A DNA stretch of 64,000 nucleotides from Ciona intestinalis (taxonomy: Eukaryota > Chordata > Ascidiacea > Phlebobranchia > Cionidae). The stretch covers positions 1,500,576-1,564,575 of the forward strand of contig NC_020175.2 in NCBI RefSeq assembly GCF_000224145.3, given 5' to 3'. Shown in pieces: positions 60,601 through 64,000 of the stretch. Each line of letters opens with the position of its first letter. Position 1 is the first letter of the stretch. The notes beneath the pieces were generated by a model. The model did no database searches, was not told the DNA's origin, and saw nothing but the letters and a program-made list of their open reading frames with translations. The position numbers and the translations under genes are program-made.

Positions 60601-61959
60601 TATTCATATTGCGTACATTTATTACTTGTTTATTTGGCATTCAATTCTTAAACCTAATAATGTATCTACATCTTCCTAAAATTGTATTCCACACACAGAA
60701 CATAACCAAAGGCTTGCATCTGTTGCTGTGAGTGTTTCAAGTGGTCTCGGAAACTTTCTACTTGCTTTCCCATGTCAGGTTCTCAGACGGCAGTGCCAGG
60801 TATGTATCAAAGAACAAACAAATTTTCTATATATATAGTTTTATATAGGGAAGTGCCAATTTACAAAAGATTCGGGTTCGTACGAACCCGAATAAACAGA
60901 AACGCTATTCGCACGAACCCGAATAGATTCGCGTGTGACGTCAGCAACAAAGTGTGACGTCAGCAACTTCACGGTCTCTTGCGTCACGTATGTTGTTGAG
61001 CTACTTAGAGTTGGCACTTTTGTTCACTTAATGCACAGCGCTAACTTGTTCATAAACGTAAACCCATTCGTATACCTAATTCAACTCGTTCGTAATAAAC
61101 TAGGTCAAAGCGTCTGATCACGCGTCCACCGCATGTCATGTTTATCAGGCGCGTGTAACGTCGAGGTTACTTTAGGTCACTTACGAGTCAACGTGATACA
61201 ANNNNNNNNNNNNNNNNNNNNNNNNNNNNNNNNNNNNNNNNNNNNNNNNNNTTTATCCGCTATATCAGATTTTTAGGTTTATTTAGTCAATTATTTAGGT
61301 GCATTAAATCTCGGTAATCGGCAACTGTAATTTACAAAATATCGGTGTCGGTTTGAATATTGGTCGGGCTCTACTCAATGTGTTGCAATAATTAAAACGC
61401 ACAATCAAAGGGAGATTATTAAAGCATCGTTAAAGCGTAGTTAAAACAAAGTAGACTCCCGGTTTCTTTCTCACATTCCATTTTTTCCACCGTTAAAACA
61501 ATAACCTTGCATCGTCTTCTGCGCATATATACCACATACTTGCTTACGTCACACACGTGTTACGTCATAGACGGCATTATTCGCCGGGGAATTCCACGTG
61601 CTGTGGTGCAATCACGAAAGCAACCTGTTGTGTCGACGAGTTGAGCATCAATATAAACTGATATATTTTATGACGTGCGTAATAAATAATCGCACACGAA
61701 TCTTGCGCAATATTCGGGTTCGCGCGAATATCAAAACTGTGCTGTTATTCGGCGAATCTATTCGGGTTCGGGTTCGCCTTGGCACATCCCTAGTTTTATA
61801 TAGTCTGTGTAACTGTAGCAATATTATGCTATTTGGGTAGGCTATAGATTGTAATTGTAAAGAAAAAGGTTGTTCATGCAGATTAACCATGTGGGAAGGA
61901 AATATCATCTCACACCTTTCACCATTATAAGTGTTGCAGCAAACCTACAGAGAGCTCAG
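57604..61959 (+). CDS. Unidentified gene, N-terminal exons; continues to the right
   Basis: Predicted exons are 57604-57778, 60330-60497, 60779-60799 and 61882-61959. The first three join in phase 1. The fourth is open in phase 0, so at least one exon between them is missing or hidden, perhaps near the gap at 61202-61251. Exon 1 encodes a basic, Ser/Pro-rich segment starting MRSSERRRKKELNHGPSYNR and containing PRVRFDEG; RVRF fits the RVxF motif that docks on protein phosphatase 1. Exon 2 encodes DSQQQPKSTFVNFFGDH and an acidic helix (DVELEEVMRHYGI). Exon 4 encodes INHVGRKYHLTPFTIISVAA. I do not recognise the protein. The start is the first ATG downstream of the CpG-rich spacer. Intron 3 carries a complete hAT-like element. 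Confidence 0.5.
57779..60329. other. Intron 1 of the 57604 gene
   Basis: It contains a SINE (58345-58520) and several copies of the GTGAATTGCTATTATG/GGATTCACA motif group in alternating orientation (58790-58930, 59320-59450, 59760-59820). An open frame of 67 codons at 60057-60260 has more balanced composition than its surroundings, but no donor in the right phase was found. Confidence 0.5.
58345..58520 (+). mobile_element. tRNA-derived SINE, 3'-truncated
   Basis: The head AAAGTGCTTAGCATGCCTGC and the B-box-like GATGGATTCAAGGCTGGTCG precede GGGCAGGACACTTAACAGCA and the CCAACCCAGTGGTCGCTAAT body. The GGTTGTCCAA block occurs twice, separated by about 30 bases, and the usual tail is missing. Confidence 0.8.
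60846..61792. mobile_element. hAT-like element with 8-bp target duplication GTTTTATA
   Basis: Ends TAGGGAAGTGCCAA and TTGGCACATCCCTA are imperfect inverted repeats. GTTTTATA at 60838-60845 and 61793-61800 is an exact duplication. Subterminal blocks are rich in TTCGGGTTCG and CGAACCCGAA in both orientations, as in the 41571 element but with a different word. A 50-base gap lies at 61202-61251. It sits in an intron of the 57604 gene. Confidence 0.88.
61202..61251. other. Assembly gap (50 N)
   Basis: A standard-length run of N inside the hAT-like element. Confidence 1.
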
Positions 61960-62018
61960 GTAAGTCATTTTACTGGCTTCAATTTTACTATAAACATGTA
62001 CTCGTCTGTTAAAACCCT

Positions 62019-63947
62019 AGAGTTCGGACCACGCTCATACAAGTTGGTTTTAAAAGAAAATATACACCTAATAAATGCTATCTGTAGTAATTTTTTTTGT
62101 GAAAAAAGGTATTTGGTTTGATTAGAAAAGCGTTGTAAAAAGTGGCAAAAAATCCGCCCATTGTTGCATCACTCGCGGGCACTATGACGTAAATTACGTC
62201 CTGATCTGTTCTAATTGATCAACTGATATAAGCTTTGCTAGCGGAAAATCCACTGATGTTTGCAGCAAAATAGAATGCACTGTCGACATAGCGTTTTCTG
62301 TTTGTTTTAAATTAAGAAATATGCAAAAGTATTGCCGTAGCCTGATTTTATTTTAAAATTATTGTTTGTTTTTTTTAAATGTTTGTAACTGTATTACACC
62401 ATTTAAATTTGTCAGTTTACTATAGTATTTTTATCTGATAAAGTGACATTAGTGAAGACTCTAGTTCACTAGCAATAGGTATGTATAGAGCCTTTCCAGT
62501 TTCAACCTGTACCTCCAATAAGTGTTGGGGAAGTAAGACAGGCCAAGTATACCTACCATGAAAACAGGTGATGTTGAGCAAATCAAAAATACAAATTGGT
62601 GGCTGGTGGGTTGACTAAGAATATCATATAGCATTTATTAAAAAATATGAGATTTAATAAGTCTGTTGGTTAAAGTGTTCACCGTCTTTTTTCGTTAATG
62701 TTCTGAAATTTGTGTAAACACATATGTGTTGCAAATATGGTATTTTTGACTGAGACCCGAGCATGGAATACAAATTTAGTGAAATCAATTTACGCTAAGA
62801 TAGTGTTTATTGTTGGTCTTTGTACCAAAAAAGATGATCAATCACATTTTTATGGCGTTTAGTTTGCTTAGACAGTATCGCTGCACAGTTGATGAGAACT
62901 TTGTTCGATCGGTACGGGAATGACTGGAAAGAAAAAAAGAAATGTACCGTCAGTACTGATCATAAGTATAAGCGAACAACATTATAGTGACAGTTGAACA
63001 ACATTTGCAAGAATATTTCATCATTCAGTTTTGAATGGTCTTGTTTCATACAAAATGTGATTCATGCAAGAGTTATGTTGTTTTAAACTATGTACATTCA
63101 ACATTACTAGAAATACACATTTAAGTATTGGATTATTTTCACTGTTTTGAATAAAGAACGTTTATACCAGAAGAATTGTTTCTTCTGTGTTCTTCTGCAG
63201 TCTCCAAATAAATTCTGCTTCGCCTACTTGATCCGACAAGTTTCCTTACATATCCTGTTGTGAACATCGAACATGTAATAGTAAAAACGTCTGAAGTAAA
63301 ATGTGCACCGCAATCATGAAATGACCGATGTAATGTAGCTTGCTTCTTTTTAAGCTTTACTCTTCCCTGGAAATAAAAAAAATTATATATATATGTATGG
63401 CTTTACAGTCATTCTTGTCTTGCTATTTTTAACACAGCACCAATCAGGCATGATTACTCGACTTATAGTTAACTCCCATATGGTAACTTTAATTACCGTT
63501 ATATATATTTTCTTATTTTGTCTATGGAATATGGAAAAAAACGAATAGAATTTAATATCTGAATCCTTGAAAGTCACAAAAACTAGTTTCTGTAGGCTGT
63601 TTTGTGTGGTTAAACACTATTTTCTAGGAAGTAACTTCCAATAAGTTGCTGAAGCCATTTAAAGTATTGTTAATACCTTAAAAAACGTTTTACTTGCTTA
63701 TCTGTCAAAAAGTGTACCAATAAACGATAGGCCAGGTTTTTCCCATAAACGAAATATTGTAATATGACATCACAGTGCCCGCCAGTGAAGTTTTTTACAA
63801 CTTTAAAATTTGATTTTTTAAACAGTCATAACTTTTAAACTAAAGCAAATTTTCACAAACTAGCTGTTAATTTAGCATCAGTAGACATAAAAACTTTGTT
63901 CTTATGCAAAAAAACTGCACAAACATGAAAACCATGGGCCTTTTTAA
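62019..63947. mobile_element. Fourth copy of the 6408-type piggyBac-like family
   Basis: It starts near AGAGTTCGGACCACGCTCAT and ends near ACCATGGGCC followed by TTTTTAA. The interior matches the 6408-9462 copy block by block (AGACAGGCCAAG, AATCAGGCATGATTACTCGA, CTAGCTGTTAATTTAGCATC) but lacks its SINE insertions. The left TTAA is not preserved. Confidence 0.75.
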
Positions 63948-64000
63948 GATGGCTTCTGACTTGTCAAATTGCTCTGGTAAACAAATGTAAAATACACAAT

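Noticed and set aside
1-64000. CRISPR array, bacterial operon or phage system
   Set aside because: All recognisable genes are intron-containing metazoan genes. The repeats are minisatellites, SINEs and DNA transposons, with no spacer-repeat pattern.

Overview
The window looks like nuclear DNA from an ascidian (sea squirt), most likely a Ciona-type genome. It is AT-rich, its genes are cut into many small exons with clear GT/AG borders, and the proteins are chordate orthologues (ETAA1, SPOUT1, ZnT6/SLC30A6, C6orf120). The introns are packed with short DNA transposons and tRNA-derived SINEs. There are five runs of N; four are exactly 50 bases long. I called genes by hand from splice sites, codon phase and recognisable protein sequence, so exon borders are predictions without transcript support.

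Left part (1 to 14.5 kb, plus strand). A CCCTCTTTT minisatellite opens the window. An ETAA1-like replication-stress gene (1330-11642, six exons) follows; one intron holds a complete piggyBac-like element with TTAA ends. Next is a small three-exon gene with a likely mitochondrial presequence (11995-14407).

Middle and right part (16.8 to 56.8 kb). Six consecutive genes lie on the minus strand. From right to left they are: a C6orf120 homologue (secreted or luminal); slc30a6 (ZnT6, the transport-dead partner of ZnT5); a four-finger C2H2 protein of 15 exons; a very small single-pass membrane protein whose tail carries an ITIM-like and a YxxM tyrosine motif; a membrane-anchored helical-repeat protein of unknown function with an unusual open frame after its stop codon; and SPOUT1 (SPOUT methyltransferase). 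Four of the six have a good 3' splice site 17 to 30 bases upstream of the start codon with no obvious matching upstream exon. This is what spliced-leader trans-splicing, known in tunicates, would leave.

Right end (57.6 kb onward, plus strand). A gene head to head with the C6orf120 homologue starts at 57604 and runs towards the window end; its early exons encode a disordered, basic region with a PP1-docking-like RVRF motif.

Mobile DNA. I can delimit several elements by end repeats and target duplications: piggyBac-like (TTAA) elements at 6408-9462, 12897-13741, 37286-37908, 48120-52724 and, nested inside the last, 50757-52611; hAT-like elements with 8-bp duplications at 20942-21380, 41571-43040, 55474-55913 and 60846-61792; a third hAT-like family at 33090-34535; a family ending in GGGGGAAGATGGGACA; and at least eight tRNA-derived SINE copies. 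No retroviral or LTR element was recognised.
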